Positions 32,601 to 47,600 of a stretch of 64,000 nucleotides of DNA are shown here, in pieces. Under the pieces are notes generated by a model, which saw only the letters and a list, made by a program, of their open reading frames with translations, did no database searches and was not told the origin of the DNA. Source of the DNA: Larimichthys crocea (taxonomy: Eukaryota; Chordata; Actinopteri; Sciaenidae); contig NC_040028.1 of the NCBI RefSeq assembly GCF_000972845.2, forward strand, positions 14,754,871 through 14,818,870, in the 5' to 3' direction. Both the position numbers and the translations under genes were made by a program. Position 1 is the stretch's first letter, and the number at the start of each line of letters is the position of its first letter.

Positions 32601-35600
32601 GAGCATTACAAGAGATCCACATTGTCCTAGTTAAGAGCTATGCAGAGCAGGCTGATAGATAATGGTCACCTCGAGGCTGCCTAATAAAGCATGTTAAAGG
32701 GCTTAGGAACACGACATTACTGAGTGTAGTTTTTACAATGCAAGATGTATTGGCTTAATATAGTTACTCACTGATGCTTACCTGACTAAATGCCCCTCAC
32801 ACATAATCAAGGTTGGCTGTAATCAGTTATGTCGAGGATGAGCGTGTTTTTGAGGATGCCTTTGAAGTGTTTCAGGACTTTTTTTGTAAATAGCAAGGAC
32901 ATCAGTCATGCTGAGACGAGTGTGTGCGTGTGTGTGTGTGTGTGTGTCTAAACCCGGTGATGTCATCTCACTAAAATGTAATGTAAAAAAAAAAAGAAGT
33001 GAGCTCACCTTCAGCCTCAGGCCTGTCTATCCGTGAAGCCATCATGAAAACATTTAGCAGTTCCTGTTTACAAACTTCTTGTTTGTTTCAAATCACCTGC
33101 AGCAATACATTCAATATTAATATTTAATAATGTATTAATTAGTCTATTTGATTTGAAGGTGGCTGTTCCTTGCGTAGAAGTTGGATATACAAGTACTGGA
33201 TGCAGTCAGTGGAAAAAACATCTGGATAATTATGTTCTGCATAGAAATCAAATTTGCATTTTTGATTGATCAACATTGCAGTGTATATGTTGTGATGTCC
33301 TCTGTTCATATCTGACCAGGAAGGGTTGTTGCTTGTTATCCTCCATCCTTCGCCCTCATGTTTCACTTCTTTGTCAACTATCTAATAAAAGCAACACACT
33401 GAAATATCTTTTAAAAAAAAACAATATGGGTTACAGAGTCTGTATTTTGTTGTTATGAATTCTTGTATCATCAGTGCATATTGTAACTTTCAGGACACAT
33501 CGGGCAGCATATCTGTTTACATTTTGACCTTCCAACACCACAAGACTGTGGATGTCCTCCTGTGAGGTAATTGGTTAAGCTGTAAATACAGTTTACAACA
33601 TGTCATTGGGATTTATAGGAAAAACAGTTTCAAACATTTTCGACTCATGTGTTGTTTTTGTGAGAAATCTATGAATTTAGAGTTGAAGCTCAGCGGCGAG
33701 GTTCCTTTATATTATCTCGCTTCAGGAAAATGAATCCTTATTATGAAGCATGCTTGTTGTGGCGGTGAATTGTTAATTGTTAAGTTAAATTACAACAGCT
33801 AAGGTAAGAAAAAATATTGGACATGCTATAAAAGGAACATTGTGAGCATTTTACTGATAATGATTGATGATAAATGAATATTAGTTTAAGAAACGTTGTT
33901 TGGACTTTGACAGTTTCAGATTAAATTTTATAATTGTGCATTATTGTATATTGATTTAGCAAACAAAGAACACATATTCATACATCTGTAGATATTTTAA
34001 AACCTGATGTTTGTTATTAAAGTTCTTAGTTTTTGAAGAGAACAACAAGAAAATAGGCTGAGACCTTAAAAAGCTTTTTTTTTTACTTCTTTTGTCCAGT
34101 CAAAGATATACTGTATGATGCACAACAAAAACTCCTCGTGTACGACCTGTAAATTAAAAGAATTTTACAGCAGTATCTGCAGTGAAGGTCAAAATTGTGA
34201 ATGTCCTTATTTCTCTTGAATAAACATAATTTATCGCAGCACATTCAACAAAGACACTGAACAAAGAGAACCAGGAGAGTTTCCTGATTATTTGTCATTA
34301 AAATGTGAAAATTGAAATAGCGCACCTTCAGGGGAACAAAACCTTAATGATCTGCTTGCGGACAAGTTCTCTGAATAGATGCCATTGTAGAAAATTGCAA
34401 TGCTTTTTAAAAAATTGGTCATCCAAGTTATGTTTAAGGGACTGAAAGCAGTCTGCATTGTGACAGTTTGATTTAAAATTGCAGTCCCTTGAAATATCTG
34501 ACGCGATGGAAGAATGGATATGATTAAGTATGACAGGATACAACCAAAATATTCAGTTTTCAAAGAAAGTTTTTAAAGTTGCTGTGTTTTGAAACCACCT
34601 ACATATAAATGTGTAATATGTAACTCCTGAACATCTAAATATTTTATTATGTCTGTACTCAATCCTTCTATTTCTCATTTGCTCATGAAAAAAAGACAAA
34701 AACAAAAAACAAGAAAACACCAACATGCAAAGCCAACATCTGTATTGATGTAAATCCTGCGATCCCATTGCACAAAGCTCTTGGCGGCCCGGGCTCAGTA
34801 AACTGAGACACACAGGGAGGAGGAGCCCCCAGCAAGGCCCACAAACAGTCGAACGAAAAGCGACATCAATTTTGGCACAGACAACCTCCGTCACACAGAT
34901 TAGGCAGGCACAATGCACAGGCTCCTTATCTCCAGCGGCAGGAGGAGGGCAGGCAGATCTGCACAGGATGGAAACATTCTCATGGACGTAATGGGCAAAA
35001 TCAATTGTTGCCCTCCTCAATCAATGTAGCCCCCACTTTCACTGTTCAGCAGCTCACCAGTAATTGAAGTTATCCTTGGCCTGTAATGACTGGCTAAAGC
35101 ACAACCATGACAAAGTTGAAAGTGTGTGATATCAGTGAGGGTGCCAGCAGGGTGGAACGTGGGACACTGTGTGTATTCGTTTGTGTGTGTGTGTGTGTCT
35201 CCGGTACACTCACACACACTCACATGTATGTGCACAGCAGGATAGCTGTCTCTTACCCGAATGGTCCATGCACGGACCTCATCTGGTCCAGCAGTGAAGA
35301 AGTACTCCAGCTGCAGGGCTGCGTAGCCGGTCTTGATGATCTTGCTCAGGGCACTGACGGAGAGAAATTTCAGTTTGAATCGAGGGGTCTGAACTGTTTA
35401 AGTATTATTTATTGCCACCGATGCCCAGACGAAGTTCACTTCAGTGGCAAGGCCCCATTCATTCCAATATAAACTCATTAAGTGAATAAGATGGGTCACT
35501 TCGTTTCACATAAGACATTCAACTCTCCAATGGTTTCTTTGATTAATTGCAAAGCTTGTAGACTCATTTAGCATTTTTAAGAATTCAATCCGATGCCTCG

Positions 35601-38600
35601 TTCTGCACCAAGAGGAGAAAAAAAAAATCTGCTGTCACAATTTTTCTCTCCATAGAGGTTTTCACATGAGAACAATAAACCCAAAATGCCCAAGTTATAA
35701 TTATACCTACAGATGACAGATGACAGTTAAAAACTTAATTTAGAGGAAAACCCTTTGACTGAGTTGTTCAGTAAGAAGAGGGATCCTTTGCTTTATAATG
35801 GTAATTACTCTGCCATTTATTATTCTATCAGCACATGCAATTAAAGGAGTGCATGGAGGACACAGCTGATAATAAAGTGTGGGGAGACTGAATGCTAATT
35901 AACCTCTGCGTCTTGTGCTCCGTGCAGTACTTCTGTGTCTCCTCTTCACTCTTGTCCTGTAGCTTGTTCTCCAGGCCGCCGCTGAAGGGGATGACCAAGG
36001 CTCCGGGGTCATGACTGTCCACCCACTCTTTGATTTTCACCAACCTGGTAAAATCAGCAGCCACAAAACTAGTTAGAGGACTTGATTAACATGAGAGTAT
36101 TTGTTATCTGGCGACACATGCATATTCATGAGAGCAGCTGAACGTATGAACAAATGAGTGTCTGCAGGTGACTGAACTCCAAAAGGTGGCCGTTTCTTTC
36201 AGAGCTTGACTTATGTTTCCATAAAAGTTTTCAGCTACAAATCTGTGTTGTGATTTGTTCTCATAGGACAAAGCAGAGATTCACAAAGATTTGACAGTAG
36301 TAATAATGTACCACACCATAAAAAATACTTCAGACTTTACCCTTTTAGTGTTTTTTTTATATTATTATTTATATCATGGTGTCATTACCAGCTTTGAATT
36401 AATATGTACGTAGCATTTTTGTGTTGGATAGTTTAATCCTCATAATTCCCCAAACCTTTTCAAGACAATTTTGTTCATAATTGAGGTATTTGTAAGAAAA
36501 ACTGTATTTGAACTGTTTTAAAATCAGCTTGGGGCAGATCCTCAAATTATGAAACATGATTTTAGATTTCAAGTAAAATTTCAGATTAAAATGTTTGGCA
36601 AGATGACATCATGTTATCGGAGCTGACCACATCTTTGGAATGAAAAATAATCTGCAAAATTAATTTGATAAAACTACTCAATGCTCATGTACTTGTACCT
36701 TTGAATGTACTCAAGTACTGTAATTGAGTAAATGTTCTATTTTTCCCTATAACAGACAAACAGAGTTCATTTATCTTAACTAAACATTTACTCTAAAGCC
36801 AGGGAGAGGCAGGGAAATTAACTTTATTCGTACATTTCTTTGTCATTGTCTTCACCACCTGAGTTTTTTTTTTTTTTCTAGTCTTTATGTCTCTCAGTCC
36901 AGCAGGACACCTGACATTGCAGGACAAAGATATCCTCACACTTAATGGTAACTCTCAGTCAGAACAATATAAGGGGGTTAGGGCAATTATGAGATTAGCC
37001 CCACATGCTCTCAGGCTGGGATTGGACAGGTCTCAAAGAACAGCATCACACAAATCCATTTTCACACGGCGGCCCTGACAGAGCTTCTAGGCTGGATTGA
37101 TTCTAAAGGGTCCCTGTCATTATCTGTAATCCTAGTTTCCTGTTTAAAGCCCATAAGAATCAAAGACTGGGAGGGACCCGACCACCTCAATACCACATCT
37201 ATTCCAATAACAATGTCACCGCTTTATCACCTACAGCACCATATCGTTGCTCCCACCTAATGATTATCAATATACAATATATGACAGGGTAACGGGCGCA
37301 GGAAGAGCACAGTTTTGCTTTGATTGGATGTTTTTCCCAACAAGCTAGAATAACACTGCAGGGTAAATTTGAAATGCATCATATGCCAGTTTGTCTGTCT
37401 GTTCAGATGCACATCTATTAAGTGCCGTAACCTAATATTTCCCTTTCTGTTCGCACTAAGGATGCGGAGCTGATGTTTGACTGCCACTGCAATAAGGTAG
37501 TCGCCAATGTCTCACCAATAAAGGACAGAAAAATAAACACATTTAGCCAAAGCCAAAAAACCTGAAAACACAGGAGATGGCAGGCGCTCCAAGAGGGGAA
37601 AAAATCCAATCTGAGATAATAACAGCTGTAGTTTGTCACTTTTAGCAGCACAGCTGTCTATTTGGTGGCACGTTATTTGCATTCCTCAGGTATTGCGTAC
37701 TCTACAGGCGGCTGAATAATGATTCACAAATCACTCTCTCCACACCAGTCAAGGGCTGTGATCCTTTGAATAGACCATTGTACCTGAGACTGTAATTGGT
37801 GAAGACTTGACAGAGCAGAGCCAAGCCAGCCAAGTAACAAAGAGGCTCTTGGTAGAAGGCTGAGGGATGATTTTAATAATGTGAAGCCGAGACGGAGAAC
37901 GTGAGCTGCAAATGAGCGCGGGGGTCTCTGGGTCCTTGCACCGAGTGACACAGGACCAGACAAACACCTTGCCACAGGAACATGAAACACCCCCTTCCCT
38001 CAACTCCAGAAACAAAGCACTGTCAATTAAGAGCTTTGATGCTCCGTCAACATGACTCCCAAAACCAATTCTGTCAACTTTACCGCTGTCTACCGGTGCC
38101 ACTTTGCAATTTGTATTTATGCCACTTCCAATTATTTGTGTGAAATTTTATGTGGATGGGTAAATTGGGGGAGAATATTTATGTAAAACATGCTGCAGAT
38201 TTTTTTTATTTATTTATTTTTAGTCTTTCAGTCATTCATGAAATTCTAAATTATTCATGCAAACATAAGAATCATGTTTTCTGTACATCAGTGAGTGTTT
38301 ACAGTGAAGTCTGCTCTCTTTCTATGACGTAAGACTTTTTTTTAAAAAAGGTCCTTTCTGCTCATCATCGACATCTTTGAGAAAATATTGCACATGGGTT
38401 TGTTAACTTCCATAATTGGAAATAATACATAAAATATTTGTTCATCTTCAAAAAGGGTTTGCAAGTCACACACACACACACACACAATCCAGTGAGAAAG
38501 AGTGTGTGTGTGTGTCTATGTCTTGTCAGTCTCCCATTATGTCCCAGCACTGAGTGCCATCTCTCACTGCTCAGTTAATAGAAAGATTCAGCACTTTCTG

Positions 38601-41600
38601 GTCTTGATATCCCTCTCTGAACAAATGATGCCTGAAATTTTTATTCTTTTTATAATGGAATTCCAATGGCCTTTGCTGCAAATCAAGTGGAAATTTTTGC
38701 ATATCAAGTGGGAAAAATTAAATGTTAACCACGTTTTAATGTGATTAAGGGTGACAGGGACATTATTTCTGCTAATCATTCACCAGCTTGAAGGCTCAAA
38801 CAAAGCTAAAGAACAAGCCATGTTTGTGCTTTCCCTGCTGCTCTCCAGTTCAAGGAGGAAAACGTGTATCCTATACGCGCTCTTATCAAACTTTTACAAA
38901 TCTAAAACATGATATGAATTCATTTTAGTTCTTTTCTTTATGCAAACTGATCAATTTATCTCACAGATCCAGAGAAACGTGCCCTGTTGTCTGTTCGCAG
39001 ATTTAGATTTGATGCCTGTTTGTATTTACAATACATCCAATTTAAAGCACAATATATTGTGAAATCGCAAAAACAATTGGAGCTTCCACAACAGACTGCC
39101 TCTGAAAGGAGATGTCCCACAGGGGGCCACCCTCTGGGGCTAGTCTATTTGTCTTTTTGTGTGGGAATCCTGAGGGGGGGATAATTCCTGTGTTTCCGCA
39201 TGCCTAGGGCTTCCCTGGGCTTTGTCAGAGCTTTGATCTGCTTAAATGGCTCAGGAGGGAAAAACAATGGGAGTTTCTAAAGTACAGAGGCAGCTACCTG
39301 AGACAATGACCTGGGCCTGTGTCTGACATACATTCATACAGGTTGGCTTTATTAGGAGCGCTTAGCCAGTTAAGCCTCTAAAAGGTGTGTCATCACCTTC
39401 AGTTTGAGTGCTTTCTTTCAGATGCAATTGAATGCTGACAGACCTGAGAGTAATCCACTACCTGCATCCACCGCAGCTTCGTCACTGACACACCTACAGG
39501 TGGAGGGCAAAGCATCCGAACGTGGGTATAACCAGCCGTATGCATTACCGACTTGCATGCCAGCCAAAGGCTCATCAAGTAATAAACCGAGGGTCCGCTG
39601 CGTTTTGCTGGTCCCAGGTTGCGTTGACAAGCATCCTAAGGGGTTAGGATGCTGCGGCACATAGTGTCTACTAAACCCCCCCCATCCTCCTCTTCCTTCC
39701 TCTGTGAAGGGAGACAGAAATGAGAGGTATGAGCTCATGGTGGCTTTTCTGAGGCTGGGAAGTCGGGGGGCTCTGTGGGAAGCTTTTCATCCTCCCAGTG
39801 GTGAGCTCCTGAGCAACTAGAGTGCAGACGCTCTCTGCTCCCTGTGGCCATGGCCGGATGGAAAGGCATTACCCATCAGTCTCAGAGGAAGGAGATCTGA
39901 CACACACGCACACATGCACACACTATCGCCAATATTGTCAACTTCTTTCAGCCTTCAAAGCAATCACGGGCTGGAGGAAACAGAACCCAGCACAGGCACA
40001 ATGGGAGCAGCTTTAATTAAGAGCATCATCTCACATCATACCTCGAGGGTGTGCTGGTAACAAGCTTTTTTTTTTTTTTTTGAACAACTTTCTTTTCTGT
40101 GATAACTGCACCCATTAAATTTTTAAAAGACAAATCTTGCGACTTTAAATGTTTGCACATGATAGATAAAACCCCCTAACAAACGTCTTTCTAATGGATG
40201 TTGAGGACACATTATCAAAGCTATGTCCTTGTTTAAGGCTATTTGAGAGGGGGGGAAGCATGGAGGGGGGTGAAAGAAGAGAAAAAAAAAAGAAAGAAAA
40301 GAAAGGCAAACATCAGAAATTCAAACAGTAACCCAGAGGAGTACATTCTACATCACCCAAAATAATTCTCTATATGGGGTATCCATGCTGTCATTCACGG
40401 CAGTTGACTGGGCGAGAGAAAATAAGGGGGCTGGGGGTAGAGTGGGGGGAGTCATCAAGATGTGACAATTGTGACAAGAGCAGGCAAAGTGTAGCGCCGA
40501 AGAACACCACACGGATTTCTCCATCTCTTCTTTTTTTCCAGGATGACAGCTTAATGTCTACCACATGCAATATTTATTCTCATCGTGTGTCAGACTGTCT
40601 AGCTGTCCTAGGGAGTACAAAGAATGCCACTTATTAGAATAAAAGCAGAAGGAAGGTAATCAAGGACATATGTAACATCAGCCAATCATGCCCCCTTTCC
40701 AATCCGGCATCTTTTTTTTTTTTTCTTCTTCTCCCTCTCCCCCCATTCATAACAGTTCAACAATAATCCTGATAATAAGCGTTCAGGAGCCGTATGTGGC
40801 AACACTAAATTCATTTATTTGTCTCATTAGAGCTGCCGAGGCTGCAGGCTACTCACTGTGGCATGTGTGTTCGGTCTTAACCTTATCACAAACATAATAA
40901 AAAGCACAGCTCAACAAAGCCAAAGCTATCAAAATGTATCATTAGACGGTCTTGAAACTTGCAGACATTTATTTTTTTTTATGTCCGCGATGCCAAACTA
41001 CAGGATTTACAGGGGGAACGATTCCCAGGGTGCCTTCGGAAGAAAGCAAGCAAGCACGTTGTGCTGCTTCAGAGGTGTCTACATACATTATGAACTGTGG
41101 GAGACTCACTCAGCATTAACGTCCTTGGGTTTTGGGCCAGATAAATGAGGGAGAAGTGACAGTCTGTATTGGATTTTGGAGAGCAAACTGAATCCTCATA
41201 AGGTCATTAAAGAACAAACGAGAAGAGAAAAAGTCTCAAGTTTAGGGTCTGTCTCATTAGTTACAACAACAGCACTGCGTCTTCACCACCCGGACACAAC
41301 AAAGACAACAGGGTGACATGTGACATGTCCTTTCATTACCTGCACTAGGGACAGTCAATAACCAGGCAAACTGGAACGACAGGACTTTATTAGCACCATC
41401 TGTTTCAGTTTTACTACACAGCCTCTCCTGTTGTTTTCTCTCATTGAGAGCTAGCTAAAGGCATCCATTAGGACTGACTGTGGGCAGTAGGGTACACATC
41501 TTACCATGGGAAAGTGTTTCTCAGGATCCCACACTGCACAAGGAGAGAGTGGACGACTGTGCACAAAATAAAAGGAGCAAGTGCTCGTATATCTTCCTCA

Positions 41601-44600
41601 TGGCTTTGAAAAGTGAACTCCAACTCCCCAGATAGTAGTTCCTAAAAACTTGGATGGAGCCAGTGGTTTTGCACTCAATAAAGTTTCAGTTGTGTTTATG
41701 GGAATTATGGTTTGGAGTAGCTGAAGTGGGCTGTAGTGACTGCTTTCATGGAGTGGCTTTCAGTGAATCATAATAGTCATCCCCCCCTCCGTCTCAACTC
41801 AGTTTTTCTTCTGTCTCTAAATCTTGACGGGTACTCGGAAATTGTTGGCTGTTTGTCAAAATGATCACACCAAAAGAAAATGCATGTTTAACTTATTACT
41901 GGGATTCTTCAAAAGCAACAAATAATGCATACAAGAAAATACAAGTCCATTAACCATGAGATCTGTTTGGAGAAGGAAAACAGGTACAAGCTCTGTAAGA
42001 GAGAAGATCCTCAACTGACAACTGCTGCAACTCCTGTCAGGGCTTCCTTCACTTTATTCGTCAAAGCTCCTCCTACAGGCCGACTCCAGTATCAGACACA
42101 GAAAATTTGTTTTCCTTTCTGCTCCTTCTTAAACTGTGGTTGGATTTCTTTCTTTTAACGTGGCACGAAAGCTGCCATCACCTAATGTTTTCAGTGCACT
42201 GGTCTCTACGGGGAATATTAAGCGGACTTCATTCCATATTTTTTCTTGACTTCATTTGTGGCCCTCAGCCCTGAGCCCATTCGTTTCTACTGAAGACATC
42301 AATTTAACTTTTTCTTTTGATCAATTAAAAACAGCTGAAAGATATAAAGTTCAGTTTAATAAAAAAAAAAGTGTATTTGTTTGGGACTATTTTCAGCTTT
42401 TCATATACGGACTGAATTCACATTTTGTCTGCTAGTGACTATTTACAGCAGCAGGATGGGTTATGTGGGTCTGAGTCTAAATAAACTACAGTGTCCATGT
42501 TTGTTATAATACAAAAACATGTCACCCAGTGCGAGAATATATGTGTTTATGTGTTTTTAATAGTTGCTGGACGGCAATGGATAGAGATGTGTCAGAGAGG
42601 ACTAAGATATATAAGTCTTTGGCAACACAAGTTTTAAAGTAGAATCATTGTCGTCTTTTTATGAGATTTGTTGACAATAGGAAAAATATGAAATGTCTCC
42701 AGTCTTATTGTTTAACTCATAATGAGTAAAGCAGATAGAAGTTGACATCTTAACATGAAACAAGGCCTTTTGCTTGAGATCAAACCGGACAAGGACTTGT
42801 TGAAAACAAGTCTTCTGAAGTGTTGAGACTCACTGAAGCCGTCGTTCTTTTCAAAATCATAATTACATCATAGCACAAGCATGGCGTGTGATTTTCTGAA
42901 TCACACCATGCCAGACAAATATGGAGGTAATTAATTATGAAAACTGAATTTATGCCTTTGTGGCGGGAACAAAAAAAGGAGGAGAGCAGCTGTGTGACTG
43001 TTTCAGCAGTGTTTGTTCAGACAAACATAAAGCATGAAGAACACAAAGACTGAGGTAACTAATGTAACATGCATTAGGAGCAAATAACGTTCAATGAGAT
43101 TAAATAAGTCTATAAGTGTAATAATGAGACTGACGAAACTCTTTAATCTATACAGACTAAAGAGAGAAGTGCACATGCCTTGCATATAGGGAAATACACA
43201 CACACACATACATACAGTTAATAAAAGCTCCAAGCCCTGGTGCAGTGCTTACACTCACCAGGAAAGCCCACACTGCAGAGGCACTCACAGACAGGTCACG
43301 CTTGCTAGTTTCCTTAAAGGTCAACTCATCCACTTAAGAGGCACCAATTTACTTTAATGCACATTGTCCAAAAGAAGAAAAAAAAAATAGAAAAAGACAT
43401 GAAAAGTAAGAAAAACATCACAGCATATTTGGAGTATTCTCCACTGTGTCTCTTAGCGTCACAAAATGTGACTGCTCCTCCGAGTTCTCTGCTCTTAGGA
43501 TTAAATAAATATCTGATCAGACCTATTAAAAGGAATAAAGGCTGATAAAGATGGCGTGGCCACGAGCTTGTAAAATAAACAATAACTTAACCGACAAGTG
43601 AAAACACACTAACACTGGGCAGGCTGCAGCCCCCACATCAACAGTGCTCTAATGACCCTCTCTAACACACAAACTACGGTATGCGGCACACAGAAAAAGT
43701 CTTCCAGCCAGCTCACTGACGCCGAGGGAAGAGGAGAAAGCCTCTTGATAGACTCTTGTAGATGCCATTCCCTATCACGCAATGCCTCTCAGTCATAAAC
43801 ACATGACAAATGCGGCCTTAATCATTTTTTACGAGCGGGGATGTGCAGGGGGCAGTGCATGGTTAGAGGGGAGAGGGGAGCGGTGAGCAGCAGGCGGCCC
43901 CCTCTGCACAGAGGAGAGGGCTGTGTGGTAAAGTCTCCTCTGGAACATCACTCGGCCAGCGATCCTTTGATCTCCACACCGCAATTACGCCAGCATCCAA
44001 ATGAGCATGGAGTCGCCTCTGAAACAGACTTCAAACATGCACATGTACGCATTCTCATACACGTACACATACACTGTATAGGATTGGAGCCATGTGCTCC
44101 TCTCAACAGTAAATGATGTACTGTCTCCAGCAGAGAACCTGGGGATGAAAGGAGGCCTTGCTCCTCGTCTGATCCCTCCATTAATGATGGCTTGCTAAAG
44201 CTAATACTGTGTATTCTTGTCTAAACAAGGGCAGTTTGGTATGTGGTTCCCATACTCCAAACAGGATGATCTCGGTTAACAATGGACTGTTTTTCAGGAG
44301 GCTCAAAAAGTGTGATGAAACTACTTGCTGCTGCGATTGAGCGTCTGCAATAATGAAATCGATTAACTTGCATACGTCAAACTCATAAAATGCTCCTAAA
44401 ATTAAAAACATTACCCTAAAGCCTGAGTGGCACCATGTGCCGAACAAAAACAGCTCAATATAAAATGTAAAAAACGCGAGGAGCTGAACCTGTGAAATGG
44501 CTTGAAAGGGCGTCCTGAGAGACACAGATAGGATTGGCTTATTTGCCTCATTCTGGGATTCGCCTTCTTTTCCTCCACACATTAAAGCTGAGATTGCAAT

Positions 44601-47600
44601 TTGTCTAGCTGTTTGCTTTGAATAGTCCTTAACCGTATCATCATCTCAACTGTGCTGGTGGAAAAACACGGGGGCATGGCGACAGCCAAATGGCAGTCTG
44701 GCGTCTCTGCTGCAGACTAGCTGCCATTAGGGCTGAGAGCAGCATTTATTGTACAATTAGGGCCAGCTAGATCTACCTGTAATCATCTCCATACAGGTGT
44801 GAGCTGCTCTCTGGACAAGGGAAGTGACTCATCACTTGTCAAACATCAACACTTTGATGTCGGCATTGTTCATCGCAGGGCCCTCAGGATACCTGAGCAC
44901 TACTGTTTGCCTGTTTAAAACGCTCAAAGATTTATTGCATTTCACACAGTTAAAAAAAACACACACACACACGCAACAAGAGAAAAAAAAACAAAAAACC
45001 CTCTCTTCCTACTGATGACGGATGTTCCACATGCCATGAATCATTTGATTTATGAGTTCTCTTCTCCCTCCCCTCTGTCTGACAGTCATACTTTCGTGTC
45101 AGGAACATTTTAACAAACAAGTCATAGGTAAACAACTTCCCTTGTAATACAATGCTGCCAAGCAAAGCGCTAAAACAAATTTTGTAAGAACTGACACCGC
45201 AAGCCTAGAGGGCAATTGGAAAAGTGCGATAACAATCCACAAGTTGGTGTTATTGACAAAACGGCTGTAGTGTGGAAAAGTAGCCCTTTCAGATATAATG
45301 GATGTCTAACACCAGCCTTCAAGATCTGCTCTCACTGTGGCCAGATGACAACATTACTATAAAAAGTGTTGTTCTTTTTTTTTTTTTTGACAGAGCAGAG
45401 GATCACAGAGCTCAAAACACGGCAAAGAAGTTTATTTAGAGCGTTAAAGGTCATCCTCGGGATAGTTCGCATTATGAATAGTGTTGCACCTGCGGTTCTC
45501 TGTATGTTAGCACACATTTTCCCTCAACTCACTGCATCTCAAGAGAGCCCCAGTCGTCGCTGCGATCTGTGAGAAAAGTGACGCTTGTAAAGCAACAACA
45601 TGTGAGGATAAAAACAAATATTTGGAGCAAAATAACTTAAAATATTCTAATATCCTTCTGAGTTATTGGCTCTCACAAGATGATATTAATTACTTGTTTG
45701 GCCCTGGATGTACATATGTTTGTTTACTTGGGATTTACAGCCTTCGCTCTCTTTCATATCATATGGAAATGACACATTTTAATGGAAAATGGGGACCATA
45801 TGCTAGTATGTGTTTAATGAAGTGCAGAGTCTGGGGTCTGGTTGGGATTTGGAAAGCTGGATGTTGTGTTCGAGCTTACTTAGTGCCTCCTCCGGGCAGA
45901 TCCTCTCACAAAGATATGACCGTTTCTGTCAGCAGGAGACCACAGTCAGTCGATCAGCGAGGCTAACTCACACACACTCTTCACACCCCGGCACATGCTC
46001 AGGCAGACGCATGCACGCAGACTTTTTTTTTTTTTATAGCTGAAATGCAGATTCAATCAAAGTTAGTAGAAATCAATGTAACTCCGCACATAAGTAGAAG
46101 GAAAGCTCTTTGGTGGTGATTAATAAGTGCAATGAGACGACTCGCCGCCTTCCCTCCAAGCACTTACCATTTGTTCTTTCTCCTGATGTAGTCTTTCTCA
46201 GAGAGGTTAATGAGGTAAATCATCGGTTTGGATGTCAAAAACAAGTATTTGTTCAACACTTCGATCTGTGACAAAGATACACAAGGCAAGTACTGAGAAT
46301 CCAAACTTTTCCAAAGTAGCCTTTGAGGACAGTACAGACAGAGATAAGTGAAGCCAAATCAAATTAGGGTCTGGTGTATAGGCACTGTGGGGTGCGACTA
46401 TAAAGCCTCAAAATCAAAATCAGCACGGCCAGATGTCATTAGCTCGTACAAAAGTAACGTCAAAATACAACCAACAAAAGGCTGTGCATAATATTAACTC
46501 GTGATTTGCACAAAAGACATGTTGCTCGAAAAACAAAAACAAAACAAAAGCAGTTGTACTCTTAGGTCAGATAAAAAAAGATTAGCAGGATAAATCACAT
46601 GAATAAACTCAGACTGTAACATCAAAGGCTTACCTCCTTGTCGTTCCAATCGTGATAGTAACGGACGTGTTTCTTTTCATCCAGTACCCAGCTCTTGATT
46701 TTGCACATAACGTCCTGTTTGGGGTTAAAAGAGAATGAACAAGAAGCCATTAAAGGAGATGAAAAAGAATATAAACCCAGCAGGGTATGGGGTAATTATT
46801 TCCTAAATGCATGGCATCCTGATGCCAAAATGAACAATGGCTGTGCTCGCATTCAAGCAGGAGTGGCCTGGCTTTGACAGGGATGGCATGCACAAGACCC
46901 CCTTCCCTCCTTTAAATCATGACAAAATGCCTTCTGGGGTGTCTCTCGCTTGGAGCCGCAGTTTTGAACATCAATATTCCATCGGGACTGTTTAATGAAA
47001 AGGATAGATAGAGCAGACAAAATTGGAAAGAGCAGGGAACTAATTGGAAGTTGGTTAGTTAGGTGTAAATTATTGGTCCTTCCTCAGGCACTTTGCAGAA
47101 TGTAGTCATACTGAATGAGCACTAGTGAGGTATAGAACTAATTATTCACCGTTTCTTCTGGAGAAAATATTGAGCATTTCCAGCTATGTATGCCACATTC
47201 ATTACTGAGGTACTTGTGGGTTGAGACCACAGGCAAGACTGGGTCTTGACAGGATCTGGAAGCGGAAAAGGGTGGGAAAATGGGAGGGAGGTAGTTATAA
47301 AATTTGTAATAAAGAAATTGAGCCTATTATTGTTGATCCAGCCCCACAGAAATTAGCGGAACACATTCTTTTTGTTCCTGTCAACTTGACCTCCCCCTTC
47401 ATATAAAAACTCCTCCACCCCCTGCAACACTCCCCCTACCTCCTTTTCCCTCCCCAAACCCTTGCAGCACTTCACAATCATACTCCCTTTTGAAAGAACT
47501 GAGGAAAAAATCCTGCCAGAGCCTCAATTACACAATGGCAGAAAAAGCTCCACACACTGACCCCCAGCCAGCTGCATTCACTCTCTGCACATCTCTCTCC

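Larger units (their letters stand above)
36045..46167 (-). other. ola1 intron, 10.1 kb
   Basis: No gene is supported. Noted inside are a relic of a common fish repeat near 36690-36745, an inverted CA/TG pair (38469-38516), a homopurine tract (40245-40307), poly(T) at 40065-40081, and regulatory-looking patches at 37690-38060 and 44590-44890. Apart from these the DNA looks unique. Confidence 0.65.

Noticed and set aside
34553..35020. 155-residue minus-strand frame in an ola1 intron
   Set aside because: It has Cys-rich irregular composition and no family resemblance or flanking splice logic. More likely chance openness in a GC-richer non-coding patch.
39105..39125. CCCACAGGGGGCCACC as a CTCF site
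   Set aside because: Two core positions deviate from the CTCF consensus and no further support exists in the sequence.
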